Source of the DNA: Eremothecium cymbalariae DBVPG#7215
Lineage: Eukaryota > Ascomycota > Saccharomycetes > Saccharomycetales > Saccharomycetaceae
Direction of reading: 5' to 3'
Length of the DNA stretch: 64,000 bases
Assembly: GCF_000235365.1 (NCBI RefSeq)
Contig: NC_016456.1
Span: 310,001 to 374,000, forward strand
A program made the translations under genes and the position numbers. This document shows, in pieces, positions 50,657 to 61,715 of this stretch. Position 1 is the stretch's first letter; the number at the start of each line of letters is the position of its first letter. The notes below the pieces were generated by a model, which had not been told where the DNA came from, did no database searches, and saw only the letters and a program-made list of their open reading frames with translations.

Positions 50657-51724
50657 TTATCTACGGACTCTGTGGAAAACTCTACCTTTGCCTAACTTAT
50701 ATTTCTCTCTGACGTTGGCAACATTTGAATCCCACTCTGATCTCCATATGTGGGCTCCGATTGGTGTTAAGTCGTTCTCAGCAGCGAATGACCTTATGTC
50801 GAAGTTACTTCTAGGTAATGATTCCTGATCCGGAAGTATTGGCTTGCTCTGTCTAAATACCCATACAGCAAATCTCTGTTTTCCAGCATTCTTTTCTGGA
50901 ACTGGAGGGATATAAGGTGCAATTACATTGTCTTTCGAGTATCTGCGTGGATCTACGATATTGTCATTGTATGAGAGTTTTATATTCTTTAAGCCAAAGT
51001 TTAGAACTGTTGTAAAGGAATCCGCTGCCAAGTCTGGCTCATCTGGGTTTACCACCAGAATAGTGTACAGTTGTTCTGAAGGGTTTATATGATGGTCATA
51101 TTCCTGGATCTTGATGGTAGGCTCTGTAGAAGTTACATTGGAACTCAAAATCTCACCAGGTTCAATCCACTTATTGACACCAGTGCTAAATGGGAATCTA
51201 ATATTCACCTCAGCTACAGGTTTTAAAGTAGACAGAGTGTCCGGAATAACAGCAAGTGTTTCAAGTCGCTGCATTAGCAACATTTGCCCGTAAGACTCCC
51301 AATGTTTACGGCCTAGATGCCTGTACACAGGTTCATTGTAATCTATCACCTCTGGATTATTCTCTAGCTTGTCGTTATATTGAAAATTATACTGCATCTC
51401 CGGATTGTTGATTTCAGACTCGACAAGGAGATCAACTTTCTTAATCGCGTCCGTTTCCTTTTCCATCGAGTCTAACTTGCTCTTAGCTTGAGCGGCCAAA
51501 TATTCATAAGAAGTTTTAAAAATATCATCGATGAATTCCGGCGAACGGTATTTTATTCTATTCGATCTTCGTTTAATGGATGGTGGGCTTAAAGTTGGAT
51601 TACCTTCTAGGATATATTTTTTTATAACTTCATTCTTAATACCATAAGATTTGCTTCTTTTAGTAAAATCCGACCACAAGTTCTCAGCTAACACTCTATT
51701 AGAATGAAAAGATCTACGGAACAT
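50657..51724 (-). CDS. MRPL35: Mitochondrial ribosomal protein of the large subunit, Mrpl35 (mL38)
   Basis: I start at the ATG at 51722-51724 (355 residues, [17 protein letters not shown]), since the longer frame begins at GTG. A basic mitochondrial presequence precedes strongly conserved blocks: [80 protein letters not shown] and [18 protein letters not shown]. The C-terminal half is PEBP-like, as in mL38. S. cerevisiae Mrpl35 has 367 residues. Confidence 0.97.
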   Translation of the reverse strand: MFRRSFHSNRVLAENLWSDFTKRSKSYGIKNEVIKKYILEGNPTLSPPSIKRRSNRIKYRSPEFIDDIFKTSYEYLAAQAKSKLDSMEKETDAIKKVDLLVESEINNPEMQYNFQYNDKLENNPEVIDYNEPVYRHLGRKHWESYGQMLLMQRLETLAVIPDTLSTLKPVAEVNIRFPFSTGVNKWIEPGEILSSNVTSTEPTIKIQEYDHHINPSEQLYTILVVNPDEPDLAADSFTTVLNFGLKNIKLSYNDNIVDPRRYSKDNVIAPYIPPVPEKNAGKQRFAVWVFRQSKPILPDQESLPRSNFDIRSFAAENDLTPIGAHIWRSEWDSNVANVREKYKLGKGRVFHRVRR

Positions 51725-52179
51725 CACTGACTTCTTGTCAGTCTCCTCAAAATGAATTCGAATGCCCTGTGATCTATGAAGAGTGCTCAGCCATTCAAAA
51801 GTTATGTTATATTATTATGATGATGCTCGAGCCTGGAAAATTTTTCGAAGATGGATTAAAGTTCTAACGCTTTTGAAATTAACCCACACATCACATTGAC
51901 ATTTTCTCTGACAGCAACATTGAAGATGAGTACATATTGCAAATCTTTGCAGTAAACATGTGGAGAGATATTTTAGTCAACCAATGCAGGATTTACCTCT
52001 TCAAATCGATTATCATTAGCCAGTTCTCTATAACGCTTTTTCACCTCGTATGATCCCCCGCTTCATATCTTAGAAATAACCTATAATTTGAAAACCAGCT
52101 CCGGAGGACGTTAAGAATTAATGAACTACATTGGTGTAAAGATTAACAGGAAAGTTACTTTATAAGCATCATATATACA
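51725..52179. promoter_or_regulatory. Divergent promoter region between MRPL35 and the M1 aminopeptidase gene
   Basis: This 455-bp region drives both flanking genes. I see no named motif. A possible C/D snoRNA box pair was considered here and rejected. Confidence 0.45.
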
Positions 52180-54813
52180 ATGAAACAAACTGAAAACCAA
52201 ACATTGAAGGTTGACTATAAACCTTTGCACTACTCAATAGAAATATCCAATCTTTCTTTGAAATCTTTTAGGGGATCTGTGGATATTTCACTGAAGAAAG
52301 TTAGGGAAAGCAATGTGGTTTCTTTACACTCGAAGGACCTTACGATTTCCAGAGTTGTTGCAATTGTCAAGGGCAATTCCCAGGTTCAGTTGAAAGGGAA
52401 GTCTTACGATGCTGTTACGGAAATTCTAATATTAGAATTTGAATCACTCTTGCCTGATTGTACCTTACATATTGAATATGAGGGACTTGTTCAAAATAAT
52501 ATGTCAGGGTTTTATTATTCTTCGTATAAGGATCCTATTACTTCTGAGGTAAAATACATGTATTCCACTCAGTTTGAGGCTACTAGTGCCAGATGGGCAT
52601 TCCCATGCTTCGATGAACCTGAATTAAAGGCCATTTTTGATGTTTCAGTTGTGGCGCAACAGAATCTGGCTGTTTTGTCCAACATGCCTGAAAAATCTGC
52701 TGAACGGATAGGAGATGATGAAATAGTTCACCGCTTCCATACCACTCCTCGGATGTCTACCTATTTAGTAGCTTGGGCAGTTGGTGAATTTGACTATATT
52801 GAGTCGGAATCTGCCAAGGCTTTCTATCCAACGTTAGATAATTATTCTACTGTTGATGGTTCCTCTTCTACTTATGGAAAGCTTCCAATAAGGTTGTATA
52901 CTGCAAAGGGTAAGGCTCATATGGGAAAGTTTGCAATTGATGTTGCTGCAAAAGTTGTTGATTACTTTTCTGAGTTGTTTGAGATCCCATATCCACTACC
53001 AAAATTGGATTTACTTTGTGTGGAGCAGTATTCCCATAATGCAATGGAGAACTTTTCTTTAATTACCTTTAGACCATCTGCACTATTGTTAGATGATAAA
53101 GGTTCCATTGGACACTGTACTGCGATGCAAAAGATTGCATATGTCGTTTCTCATGAAATTGCGCACCAATGGTTCGGTAACTTGGTAACGATGAAATGGT
53201 GGGACGAGCTATGGTTGAATGAGGGTTTTGCGACATGGATTGGATATCATTCAGTTACAAAATTTTTCCCGGAATGGGATGTACCCTCCATGGTCATGGC
53301 TGACTCTCATGAAGTCGCATTAGAATTAGATTCACTCAAAGAATCACACCCTGTTAAGGTATCTGTCCGTGATGCAAAAGATATTGATCAAGTTTTTGAT
53401 ACCATTTCTTATTTAAAAGGGTGTTCTGTTCTTGAAATGTTGAGTGGTTATCTGGGTCAAGAGCAGCTATTAAATGGCGTGGCCTTATACATGAAGAGAA
53501 ACAAGTTCTCCAATGCGTCAATGGAAGATCTTTTTTCTGCAATTGGAGAAGCTTCAGGGAAAGACATTATGAATAGAATGAAAAATTGGATCTTGGAAAC
53601 CGGATATCCGGTGCTGAATATCAGTTTCAGAAATGGAAAGTTTGTTCTAAGGCAAGAAAGATATTTATCGATCGGGAAGGCACCCTCAGATGAGGATGCT
53701 TGTACTTGGTGGATTCCCTTAGCCCTAACCGTTGGGAATAAAGGTAGCCCTTTGGAACTCAATTCTAAGGATATGGAACTTGAATTGAATTGTGACGAGT
53801 TGGTATTTTTCAATACGAACGCATATGGTTTTTATCGTGTTAATTATCAAGATGAAAAAGTGTTGCAAAACATATGTGAGAATTTGTCAGCTCTATCTTC
53901 TAGAAGCAAGATAGCTTTGGTTTCAGATATCAATGCAACGGGATCTTTTGATCAATTGGATAAAGTGCTATCCCACCTTATCGGCAACCTGGACTCGAGT
54001 GATTATTATGTCTGTAAGCTGGTCCTCTCTACTTTACAGAATTTAAGATCTCTAATCTACCAAGAAGCGACTGATGATGTAAATGAAAGGCTCACACAGT
54101 ATACTCTTGGACTAATTGAAACCCATATAAAGCCTGCATTAGAATCATTATTCGGCGATCAAGATAAAAATGACAGCGACCCTAAAGCTTTCTTAAGAAT
54201 ACAATTTTACCAGCTTATATTGATGACCGCAGGCGAACTAGGCCATCCCACTGTTGTTAAAATTTCTACCGAACACTTTAACGAAGGTAAAGTCACACCT
54301 GTTACCAGGAGCTTGATATTAGGAACCATTCTGTCACAGCCAAATACATCAGTTGAATTGTATCAAAAAATTGTTCAAGAGTTACAAACTGCCACGTTGT
54401 CTCATAAAGAAGCTATACTAACAGCCTTGGGCAAAATCAGAAACCATGATATCCTCGACCAGGCTTTGGAATTGATTTATCTCACGGTGGATCCAATGGA
54501 TGTTCAGTACGGAACATTATCATTGGGAAAGAACCCATACATTCATTTAAAATTATGGATCTACTTCTCTACAAATTATGACATGATTCATGAAAGACTA
54601 TCTATGAATACAGTTCTATTGGACAAAAATATTAGATTCTCATTTACCGACTTGGTTGGTCCAGAATTCGCGGAATCCTTTAGTTCGTTTTTCAAGCACA
54701 AGAACCAAGATGGTTTTGACAGGGGTGTCAGACAGACGTTGGAAAGAATCCATAGGAATACACGATTTGTTGAATTAAACCTTCCAATAATCCATAAGAT
54801 ATTCAGTTTATGA
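52180..54813 (+). CDS. Divergent M1-family zinc aminopeptidase
   Basis: The 877-residue protein has the full M1 layout: an N-terminal beta domain (VDYKPLHYSIEISN), the catalytic domain and a C-terminal helical domain from about residue 550. Zinc is bound by H325-E-x2-H329 and E348 (HEIAHQWFGNLVTMKWWDELWLNEGFATW), and the catalytic Tyr is probably Y411 (ISYLKG). The exopeptidase motif, normally GAMEN, reads NAMEN at 287-291 and is followed by FS instead of WG. It lacks a signal peptide, so it is probably cytosolic. It resembles Ape2 and Aap1, but those orthologs lie elsewhere in S. cerevisiae. Here the gene is inserted between MRPL35 and PPE1, so I take it to be an additional paralog. Confidence 0.88.
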   Translation: MKQTENQTLKVDYKPLHYSIEISNLSLKSFRGSVDISLKKVRESNVVSLHSKDLTISRVVAIVKGNSQVQLKGKSYDAVTEILILEFESLLPDCTLHIEYEGLVQNNMSGFYYSSYKDPITSEVKYMYSTQFEATSARWAFPCFDEPELKAIFDVSVVAQQNLAVLSNMPEKSAERIGDDEIVHRFHTTPRMSTYLVAWAVGEFDYIESESAKAFYPTLDNYSTVDGSSSTYGKLPIRLYTAKGKAHMGKFAIDVAAKVVDYFSELFEIPYPLPKLDLLCVEQYSHNAMENFSLITFRPSALLLDDKGSIGHCTAMQKIAYVVSHEIAHQWFGNLVTMKWWDELWLNEGFATWIGYHSVTKFFPEWDVPSMVMADSHEVALELDSLKESHPVKVSVRDAKDIDQVFDTISYLKGCSVLEMLSGYLGQEQLLNGVALYMKRNKFSNASMEDLFSAIGEASGKDIMNRMKNWILETGYPVLNISFRNGKFVLRQERYLSIGKAPSDEDACTWWIPLALTVGNKGSPLELNSKDMELELNCDELVFFNTNAYGFYRVNYQDEKVLQNICENLSALSSRSKIALVSDINATGSFDQLDKVLSHLIGNLDSSDYYVCKLVLSTLQNLRSLIYQEATDDVNERLTQYTLGLIETHIKPALESLFGDQDKNDSDPKAFLRIQFYQLILMTAGELGHPTVVKISTEHFNEGKVTPVTRSLILGTILSQPNTSVELYQKIVQELQTATLSHKEAILTALGKIRNHDILDQALELIYLTVDPMDVQYGTLSLGKNPYIHLKLWIYFSTNYDMIHERLSMNTVLLDKNIRFSFTDLVGPEFAESFSSFFKHKNQDGFDRGVRQTLERIHRNTRFVELNLPIIHKIFSL

Positions 54814-55071
54814 ACTAGTAGTAGCTCGTGGATAAACTTTAGAGCCTTTTTATGGTCTTCATTTAGTATCTAAGTGGGTTTATCATTATAAACGTTGTAT
54901 GTGATTTAGGATATCTTCTCTTTTAAAATATTAAGGGGATTGCTCCTTCTCTTCGTCTATATGCAATATATAACATTATGGGCCCGATAGGTTGGTTTGA
55001 ATATCTGCGTTTAATAATTAAGCCGCATATTTGGAGGTTTTTACACAAGTCTGGTGTCTCTTAAAAGCAAG

Positions 55072-56211
55072 ATGGTTGAAAATTTGCAGAAGGAGTTATT
55101 CTCTAAGAAGTTTAGTAAAGGCACCGGTGATAACGATGAGAGTGAGGATTTCCATTCTGGTGATACTTTAGGTGATCTCCCAAGTTTCGGTGAGCCTAGG
55201 TTTTGTAATACAGCAAGTAAAAATGGTGAGTTAGATAAGAAGGCTACTACGTGGAATGATTATTTTGACTTTAACGAATATTTTACTATACCGGAGAGAC
55301 AATTTCGCTTTAATGCGTATTACAATTTGCCGTTTGATACTGATAATGCATTATCAATTCCGATTTTTATATTCCATCATGGAGCAGGATCATCGGGCTT
55401 AACATTTGCACCTTTGGTTAAGGATTTAACAAAGATGTTAGAAAATAAGTGCGGTACTCTAGTATTTGACGCCCGTGGGCATAGTTTCACAATGCCTTTA
55501 TCTGAAGATTCAGCTTCTATTACATTTGATCTAGATACTTTCACTGCGGATTTCAAAGCAATTATCGAGTTGTTTTATAATCAGAAACTGAAGACACTTG
55601 TTCCGAAACAGAAGATATCAGTCATTCTACTCGGTCACAGTCTCGGTGGAAGCATTTGTACTTCTGTATATTCCAAGCTATCTAAGGAGATTCAATCAGC
55701 TGTAATTGGGGTGGCTATGTTTGATATTGTTGAGGAGGCAGCTACGAAGGCTCTTCATAAGATTTCACAGTTTTTAGCTACGACGCCTACGGTTTTTTCC
55801 AGCATGTCTGAAGCCATTGAATATCACATTACCCAAGGGTTATCCAGTTTGAGAAGTAGTGCAGAAGTAACGATACCTCCTTTATTTAAGCAGGAAAAAT
55901 CTGGAAAAGTTTTTCGTATAACAAATTTGGCTAGTTTTCAACCGTTCTGGGATACTTGGTTTAATGGACTATCATCCCAATTTGTCCAACTGCCGACCAG
56001 TAAATTGTTGATTCTTGCTGGTAGTGATAATCTCGATCGGGAATTAATTATTGGTCAGATGCAAGGGAAATATCAGCTGGTAGTATTTCAAGAATCAGGG
56101 CATTTTATCCAAGAGGACGCTCCCACCAAAACTGCCATCACTTTAATAGATTTTTGGCGGAGGAATGACAATAAAAATGTTGTTATAAAAACCAACTGGA
56201 CTAAAAAATAA
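55072..56211 (+). CDS. PPE1: Ppe1, PP2A methylesterase
   Basis: Starting at the ATG at 55072 gives 379 residues ([14 protein letters not shown]); the longer frame opens with GTG. It is an alpha/beta hydrolase with the oxyanion segment [12 protein letters not shown], the nucleophile elbow GHS190LGGS, FDARGHS, and the catalytic His344 in [12 protein letters not shown]. Ppe1 removes the methyl group from the C-terminal Leu of PP2A catalytic subunits and was also reported as a mitochondrial ribosomal small-subunit component. S. cerevisiae length is 400 residues. QNS1 is convergent, as at YHR075C-YHR074W. Confidence 0.96.
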   Translation: MVENLQKELFSKKFSKGTGDNDESEDFHSGDTLGDLPSFGEPRFCNTASKNGELDKKATTWNDYFDFNEYFTIPERQFRFNAYYNLPFDTDNALSIPIFIFHHGAGSSGLTFAPLVKDLTKMLENKCGTLVFDARGHSFTMPLSEDSASITFDLDTFTADFKAIIELFYNQKLKTLVPKQKISVILLGHSLGGSICTSVYSKLSKEIQSAVIGVAMFDIVEEAATKALHKISQFLATTPTVFSSMSEAIEYHITQGLSSLRSSAEVTIPPLFKQEKSGKVFRITNLASFQPFWDTWFNGLSSQFVQLPTSKLLILAGSDNLDRELIIGQMQGKYQLVVFQESGHFIQEDAPTKTAITLIDFWRRNDNKNVVIKTNWTKK

Positions 56212-56280
56212 TCATAGATATGGAAATGTATATAATTCAAAAAAATAACTAATCAAGATAAAAAACAGGTGGTGTCCGAT

Positions 56281-58425
56281 TCAGTCGATCTCCAATTTGA
56301 ATTCACTTGTTGGTGGTTTACTCTCAAGCTGTTCAACGATCTCATCAATTTTCTTTGACGCCCATGGGAATCTAGGGTTAATCATAAATGGTCTGAGATC
56401 AAATCTATTATCATCGGGAGAGTATTGTTCTGCATGGTAACTAGGTGTCATAACGGTTTGCTTATGCCTGTTGATTGCATAGTAGAAGTAAAAATCTTTA
56501 ACTTTTTTAGCAATTTCAGCAGGTGTCGATTTTGGACCCCATTCATTTAAAAGCTTCAAAAAGGTATAATATGGTCCACACTTTTGCACTTTTCGGATAC
56601 GACCAAAAACACTAAGTTCCTCATATGTCAAACCTATATCTGCTTCATCAGATTGTACGTAATCTTCCGTCGTTGGCTCCAATTCAGCAGTAGGAATGCA
56701 TGTTAAAAATTCATTCAACATAGGAAGTTCAAATTCCCTGGCTGCATATCCGATAAACTTTCTTAAATCCACCTTGGATATACCACCAATTGGATTCAGA
56801 TCAGCTGACGAACAATCGTATTTCGTCAAATACCCACGTAAGCATTCATCGACGTTAGAACTGCCCAGAACTAGTAGTCCACCTGAATATGGGATAGAAC
56901 GAACCCATGGTAACAATTGAGCAAACATATAACCTATTACCATTCTCAATCTCGCTTGAATATTCTGCAAGGATAAGTTTTCAACGTTGCTACCACCAAA
57001 CACTTTATATATCGGCCTCTTACCTGTGGTCACTTCAAATAGCACGAGCAATGCAGAAACGACAGAATCCATGTCTAAGTCCACATGATATGAACCGATT
57101 GCTTGTGAAAGATTCTTAGCTCTTTCCCTAGTTTCTTTACTTGAATTTTCGGTCCCCATATAACAAGTATGTAATATTTTACTCGAGAGCTCAGCAGGGC
57201 TCGTTGGTATCCAGTCATCTGAACTACGTACTAACCTGCGAGCATCCGCTAGAACCTGTGTATTTCCTGCTTTTATTTCCTCAACCACTAGCCGACACAT
57301 AGAATATACAATAACCGCTGAAGAACAAGAATCAAGGCCACCAGATAGGGGCAAAAAGTAACCAGTTCCATTAGAACGCCTAATGTAATCCCATAGCCAA
57401 CAAGCAGGCCCAAAAGCTATTTCTTCCTCTGGAAGATAATACTTGGCAGCCTTTGGGCTTGTGATGGAAACTGTCGCACCAAATTGCTTGGTATTTGAGG
57501 ACAATGCTATATCAACATTGACACGTTCAAACCGTTTGTCAAAAGTGGAAGCTTGCAAGCCACGGGAGATTATAGATGCACGATAATTCCTAACTTCTTC
57601 CAAATCAACTGTCGCTGTAATAACTTCAACATCCTGCAAAGAAAACTGGGATCCTTGTGCAATCAGTTGCCCATTAACTGCAATCAAAGCTGACCCATCA
57701 TAATACAACCGATCCCCGTCACAACCACGCTGATTGGCATACAAATAAACACCACCACAACGTCTTGTCGCATTCAAAATCAAGTCTAACCGTTTTTCCA
57801 ACTTACGCAACTCATGATGGGAGCCTGAAGAATTAGTAAAGATTTCAACCCCATCCAACGACATCGCAATATGCGGGGACTGTGGCGTAAACAGCTCCTC
57901 ACATGTCTCTACACCAATACAAGTATCCAAAGTCTCAATCACAGCATCACCAAACCGCACATACTTCTGTCCAGTAATCTTTTGTATCGCTGGAGGCAAA
58001 AGAAAATCATCAACAACCCTAGGTTTCATCCAAGGCGTAAAATACCTCATCTCACGATAATTACCATCATTAGCCAGCCACAACTTGGGTCTAATAAACA
58101 AAATCTTCCCATCAAAAGACAAAACACGACAATTATAACGGCTATTTTTATGAATAATAGGCATACCAATATCTAAAAGTATCCCATGACTTTCCTTATC
58201 ACCAATAATCTGACCATACATGTCCCATGAGTGCAAATATAAATCATTCTCGATAAAATGGTCCAAACAACCATATCCAGTGATCTCCAATTCCGGCCCA
58301 ACCCTCAATTTTGCATTCTTCGATTTGGCAATCTTAATAGATTCAACAATTCGATCTCTATTCCCTTCAAAATCTAAAGCCCATTGATTTAAATTGCAAG
58401 TAGCTAAAGTAATCAAATGTGCCAT
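56281..58425 (-). CDS. QNS1: Qns1, glutamine-dependent NAD+ synthetase
   Basis: The ATG at 58423-58425 gives 714 residues, the same length as in S. cerevisiae (MAHLITLATCNLNQWALDFE). The N-terminal nitrilase-type glutaminase has E45 (GPELEITGYGC), the Lys in FIRPKLWLANDG and the nucleophile Cys in DTCIGVETCEELF near 175. The C-terminal synthetase has the ATP PP-loop PLSGGLDSCSSAV near 357 and GSSNVDECLRGYLTKYDCSSADLNPIGGISK. It makes NAD+ from nicotinic acid adenine dinucleotide using glutamine and ATP, and is essential in yeast. Confidence 0.98.
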   Translation of the reverse strand: MAHLITLATCNLNQWALDFEGNRDRIVESIKIAKSKNAKLRVGPELEITGYGCLDHFIENDLYLHSWDMYGQIIGDKESHGILLDIGMPIIHKNSRYNCRVLSFDGKILFIRPKLWLANDGNYREMRYFTPWMKPRVVDDFLLPPAIQKITGQKYVRFGDAVIETLDTCIGVETCEELFTPQSPHIAMSLDGVEIFTNSSGSHHELRKLEKRLDLILNATRRCGGVYLYANQRGCDGDRLYYDGSALIAVNGQLIAQGSQFSLQDVEVITATVDLEEVRNYRASIISRGLQASTFDKRFERVNVDIALSSNTKQFGATVSITSPKAAKYYLPEEEIAFGPACWLWDYIRRSNGTGYFLPLSGGLDSCSSAVIVYSMCRLVVEEIKAGNTQVLADARRLVRSSDDWIPTSPAELSSKILHTCYMGTENSSKETRERAKNLSQAIGSYHVDLDMDSVVSALLVLFEVTTGKRPIYKVFGGSNVENLSLQNIQARLRMVIGYMFAQLLPWVRSIPYSGGLLVLGSSNVDECLRGYLTKYDCSSADLNPIGGISKVDLRKFIGYAAREFELPMLNEFLTCIPTAELEPTTEDYVQSDEADIGLTYEELSVFGRIRKVQKCGPYYTFLKLLNEWGPKSTPAEIAKKVKDFYFYYAINRHKQTVMTPSYHAEQYSPDDNRFDLRPFMINPRFPWASKKIDEIVEQLESKPPTSEFKLEID

Positions 58426-59964
58426 CTCCTCCAAAAACAAAAACCCCTCCTTGAATCACTTATACGAACCTACCTATATATATTTATAATGTCACCAATC
58501 CAATCTTAAAATTCTACGAAAAATACTCTGTAAAACGTCTTTTCATGAATATGATCTCTGTCTATCAACGTATCTCCCATATGTTTCTAACTTGTTAACG
58601 AGCCATACCGTTTACACTTTACATGTTAGGGACTAAAATGGGCTACTTTTATATTCATATCGTGCATGGTGACTTTAAAGAGGATCGTCATTATTACCCT
58701 CTATATATACTAATGCTGGGATAGTATAGCTGTGTTTCAAGGTCAATTCAAGTGAAAGATGTACTATCGTGGTTAACATGTGTTTAGTATTTAATATAGA
58801 CGTTAGTTTAAGTGTTGTTTATGCGCACATAGTCAGGAAAATACGCCGATTTTCTTTTGAAGAAGTAATTTTGGTTGGGATCGCAATCTCTAAGCGATAG
58901 TAAGATAGGATATGATGAAAGAACGCCACTTGGTTATCGCAAATAGCATGTATTATATGGAGGGTCAATCCAAAAATTGTGGTGGGATTTCGGATGTGTG
59001 TCATGTTAGTGTCAGCTCGGATTATCGGGACATTGAATTTTCAAAAGAATGGATTTCCAATGGATTATTCGTTTTTTCGTTGGAGACTCATGCAGGAGGC
59101 TAGAGCGTCAGATATTCCTATAGGATTCTATCATTAACCAGTTAATGGACTGCTTTTTCTACCGTCGTGGGCGGGAAATTATTTGGGTTTCTAAAAGTCT
59201 TTGTAGACTTAGTAGACAGATCATTAAAATCTGACCTGCTAGTGATTTTATCAGAGGGCGAGGAACAGAAGCAGAAAAGTTGGATTAAGTTCAGCAGCAG
59301 TTGAAATTGATTTTAGAAGGTCGTATAATCCTCTAAAAAATTCGCCAGCTTCAGTTGGGAATATTTTCGTTGGTAGGTTGTTACCGCTTGTTTGATGTCG
59401 TAATCAATGTTGCCGGAAGCAGAGTGAAAAGCAAGCTATCGATGGAGTCAAAACTTTCGTGAAATCAATGAGTGCAACTAAATAAGAATCATTTGTTTCT
59501 TGGGCTGCTTGAGTTGGCAACGGCTTGCTGTATTTATTTGGCAGCATTCAAACTACCAGTCAGGGTCAGTTGGCTAGGGAGAGTGACACTCGTTGGATTG
59601 GTTGGTTGACATTGGATTTTTTATGCTTTTTGTAGAAAATAAATCAACGCTTAGCAATTAAATCTCTTTCCCTTTCATTTTTAACACGTTACTGCACATC
59701 AGCAGAACGTATGTATGGTGACGAGGGCCCCTTGTTCATATTAATGTGCTAATCCACCTCTTCGTAATATTTCAATTTTTTTTTCAAATAAAGTCCATGA
59801 TCCAAACGGCTATCAATGAAAAGTGCTTACATAAAGTGTTTGGCTGTCACATAAGATCAACATATGATTGGAATGATTATTAATGGTCTGACTATATAAT
59901 AGTATTTCTCAGTAAAATAATCTCGTATTATGGTAAGATCTATCATCTCTTGTGTTGGATGAGA
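58426..59964. other. 1.5-kb gap between QNS1 and ASP1 with no recognised gene
   Basis: This is the longest gene-free stretch in the window. It includes the QNS1 promoter side (58426-58900) and the ASP1 3' flank (about 59650-59964). The longest ORF, 58912-59103 on the plus strand (63 codons), resembles nothing known. The middle (about 59100-59640) is less AT-rich than its flanks. I could not match it to a snRNA, SRP RNA, RNase P RNA, U3 or telomerase RNA signature by eye. Confidence 0.45.
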
Positions 59965-61140
59965 TCAACCACCGTAAACTCCTTGGAACACCTTTCTGAT
60001 GTGCTTTAGAGTGTAGTTCTCAGTTAAACACAACTGTAGTAGTATCCTACTTTTCTCTGGATTCAAATACCCAGATGCTATTAAGTGGGAATTTGGATCT
60101 GATGGTGGGGAAGGAAGACTTGCTACTGGAACCATCCCATCCATTGAACGTTTGGAATATACTACGGGTATTCCTAAATCGTAACATACTTTGTTAACTG
60201 AATCAGGCAGCGACCCCGATCCCATCGTGGCTATGACAATTCCTTTATAATCAGACACAACAGATTTAATTAAATTCGGAGAAAATGACTGGTGAGCATA
60301 AAGGATAACAACAGGTGCTAGGTTTAAAGAAAGCTGGTCTGGCTTAATGCAAAGCTTAAATTTGCAGCACCCTAGTGGCTTCACAGGAGGGTAATAAAAA
60401 TGAATCTCATTATTCACAAAGTTTCCCAAATACCCCTGCCTTACGTTGAACGAATCTAAAGTGTTTGCATTTGTTTTTGTAATATAGTATCCAGCGGATA
60501 TTTGATCATTTAACGATACAAGAACACCACGTTGCCGCGATTCTGCATTGGCAGCGATACAAATGGCCTGATACAAATTCATTGGACCGTCTGCGGACAC
60601 GCTAGTAGAAGGTCTCATAGAGCCAACAAATACAATTGGAACATTACCACAGTCGATTGTGCTTTCCACGAAGAAAGCAGTTTCAGACAAAGTATCGGTA
60701 CCATGCGTAATGACAATACCATTAAATCTTTGCAAGGAATCAGAGATTGCACGATATATCTTCAACATAGCCACTTCGTCAATCTCTTTAGAATCCACAT
60801 TACATAGTTGTTCATACTCAATTTGGCAAACGTTTGAAATGTCTGGGATGGCTGCTAACAAGTCCTGAATAGTCAAGTCGATATGATATCCTGCAGTTTG
60901 GTATCCAAACACACCTTTAGATGCAATAGTCCCTCCTGTACCTAGAATTTTGATTTTTGGTAGACATTTTGACTTGATGGGCTGCGTGTTCGAGGATTCA
61001 CTTGAATTAGCGCTATTCGACTTCGTCAAAGATGTAGTCCGTAGATTATCCATAGGATCATCGGTATGGGGCTGGATGATAAACTGAGAAGAAGAAAGCT
61101 CCGGGTTAATCGTTTTGATCTCCAAATCAGAATTAGGCAT
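59965..61140 (-). CDS. ASP1: Asp1, cytosolic type I L-asparaginase
   Basis: I place the start at the ATG at 61138-61140 (391 residues, [17 protein letters not shown]), which suits the cytosolic family. An in-frame ATG at 61324-61326 would add 62 residues. The catalytic triad regions are visible: [10 protein letters not shown] (first catalytic Thr, near residue 86), [13 protein letters not shown] (second Thr-Asp pair) and [19 protein letters not shown]. No signal peptide or GPI-type features, so it is the constitutive intracellular enzyme rather than the secreted Asp3 type. It hydrolyses asparagine to aspartate and ammonia. Gene order with OSH3 fits a zipped YDR321W / YHR073W map. Confidence 0.95.
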   Translation of the reverse strand: MPNSDLEIKTINPELSSSQFIIQPHTDDPMDNLRTTSLTKSNSANSSESSNTQPIKSKCLPKIKILGTGGTIASKGVFGYQTAGYHIDLTIQDLLAAIPDISNVCQIEYEQLCNVDSKEIDEVAMLKIYRAISDSLQRFNGIVITHGTDTLSETAFFVESTIDCGNVPIVFVGSMRPSTSVSADGPMNLYQAICIAANAESRQRGVLVSLNDQISAGYYITKTNANTLDSFNVRQGYLGNFVNNEIHFYYPPVKPLGCCKFKLCIKPDQLSLNLAPVVILYAHQSFSPNLIKSVVSDYKGIVIATMGSGSLPDSVNKVCYDLGIPVVYSKRSMDGMVPVASLPSPPSDPNSHLIASGYLNPEKSRILLQLCLTENYTLKHIRKVFQGVYGG

Positions 61141-61715
61141 TATCCAACAATATATTAAGCCCCTAATGCTACACTTATGTATGTTTGTAGCCTCTGTTAA
61201 ATTGTTCTGTCCCTTCGAGAAAGTGACTCGCACAGTTGAACTTTTTACTTGTTCGCTGGTGTATTTTAGAATTTTTAAATGGATAACGTTTGAAATAGCG
61301 TTGAAAAATTCCGAAGTCAAGGTCATATATATTACAGACTGCAGGAGGGGGAATCGACATCACATTTTCAATATTGCCTCGACAGCAGTACTTACTTGTA
61401 CAGAATTTGATTACTTTATACAGACTTCTCGATGAGATGGGTAAAAAGGGGCATTTCTAAGAAATTTTACAAATTTAGATTTCATAACTTTTGATAGACT
61501 GTTGAATTTCCTATGTTGAAAACAACCATTATGATAATATTGTGATATAATCTATGGCATAAGGATTGTTATAATATTACGCCAATGGGGGATGGGATAT
61601 GATAAAAAACTCACAATTCTTTTGAGCAAACCGCAGAAGAAGTAAAGACAAAAATGAACAAAAACCATTTTTGTGATATACGGTATATGATCACGGATCA
61701 TGGAAGGATTTATGA
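61141..61715. promoter_or_regulatory. Region between OSH3 and ASP1
   Basis: This 575-bp stretch is the ASP1 5' flank and the OSH3 3' flank. It contains the possible in-frame upstream ASP1 ATG at 61326 and a TATA-like run at 61325-61333. No other gene was seen. Confidence 0.45.

Noticed and set aside
51817..51911. C/D snoRNA between MRPL35 and the aminopeptidase gene (ATGATGA at 51817, CTGA at 51908)
   Set aside because: There is no terminal stem, no internal C'/D' pair and no rRNA guide that I can recognise. Box pairs this short occur by chance.
58912..59103. 63-codon ORF in the QNS1-ASP1 gap
   Set aside because: No recognisable homology or domain. The length is expected by chance in 1.5 kb.
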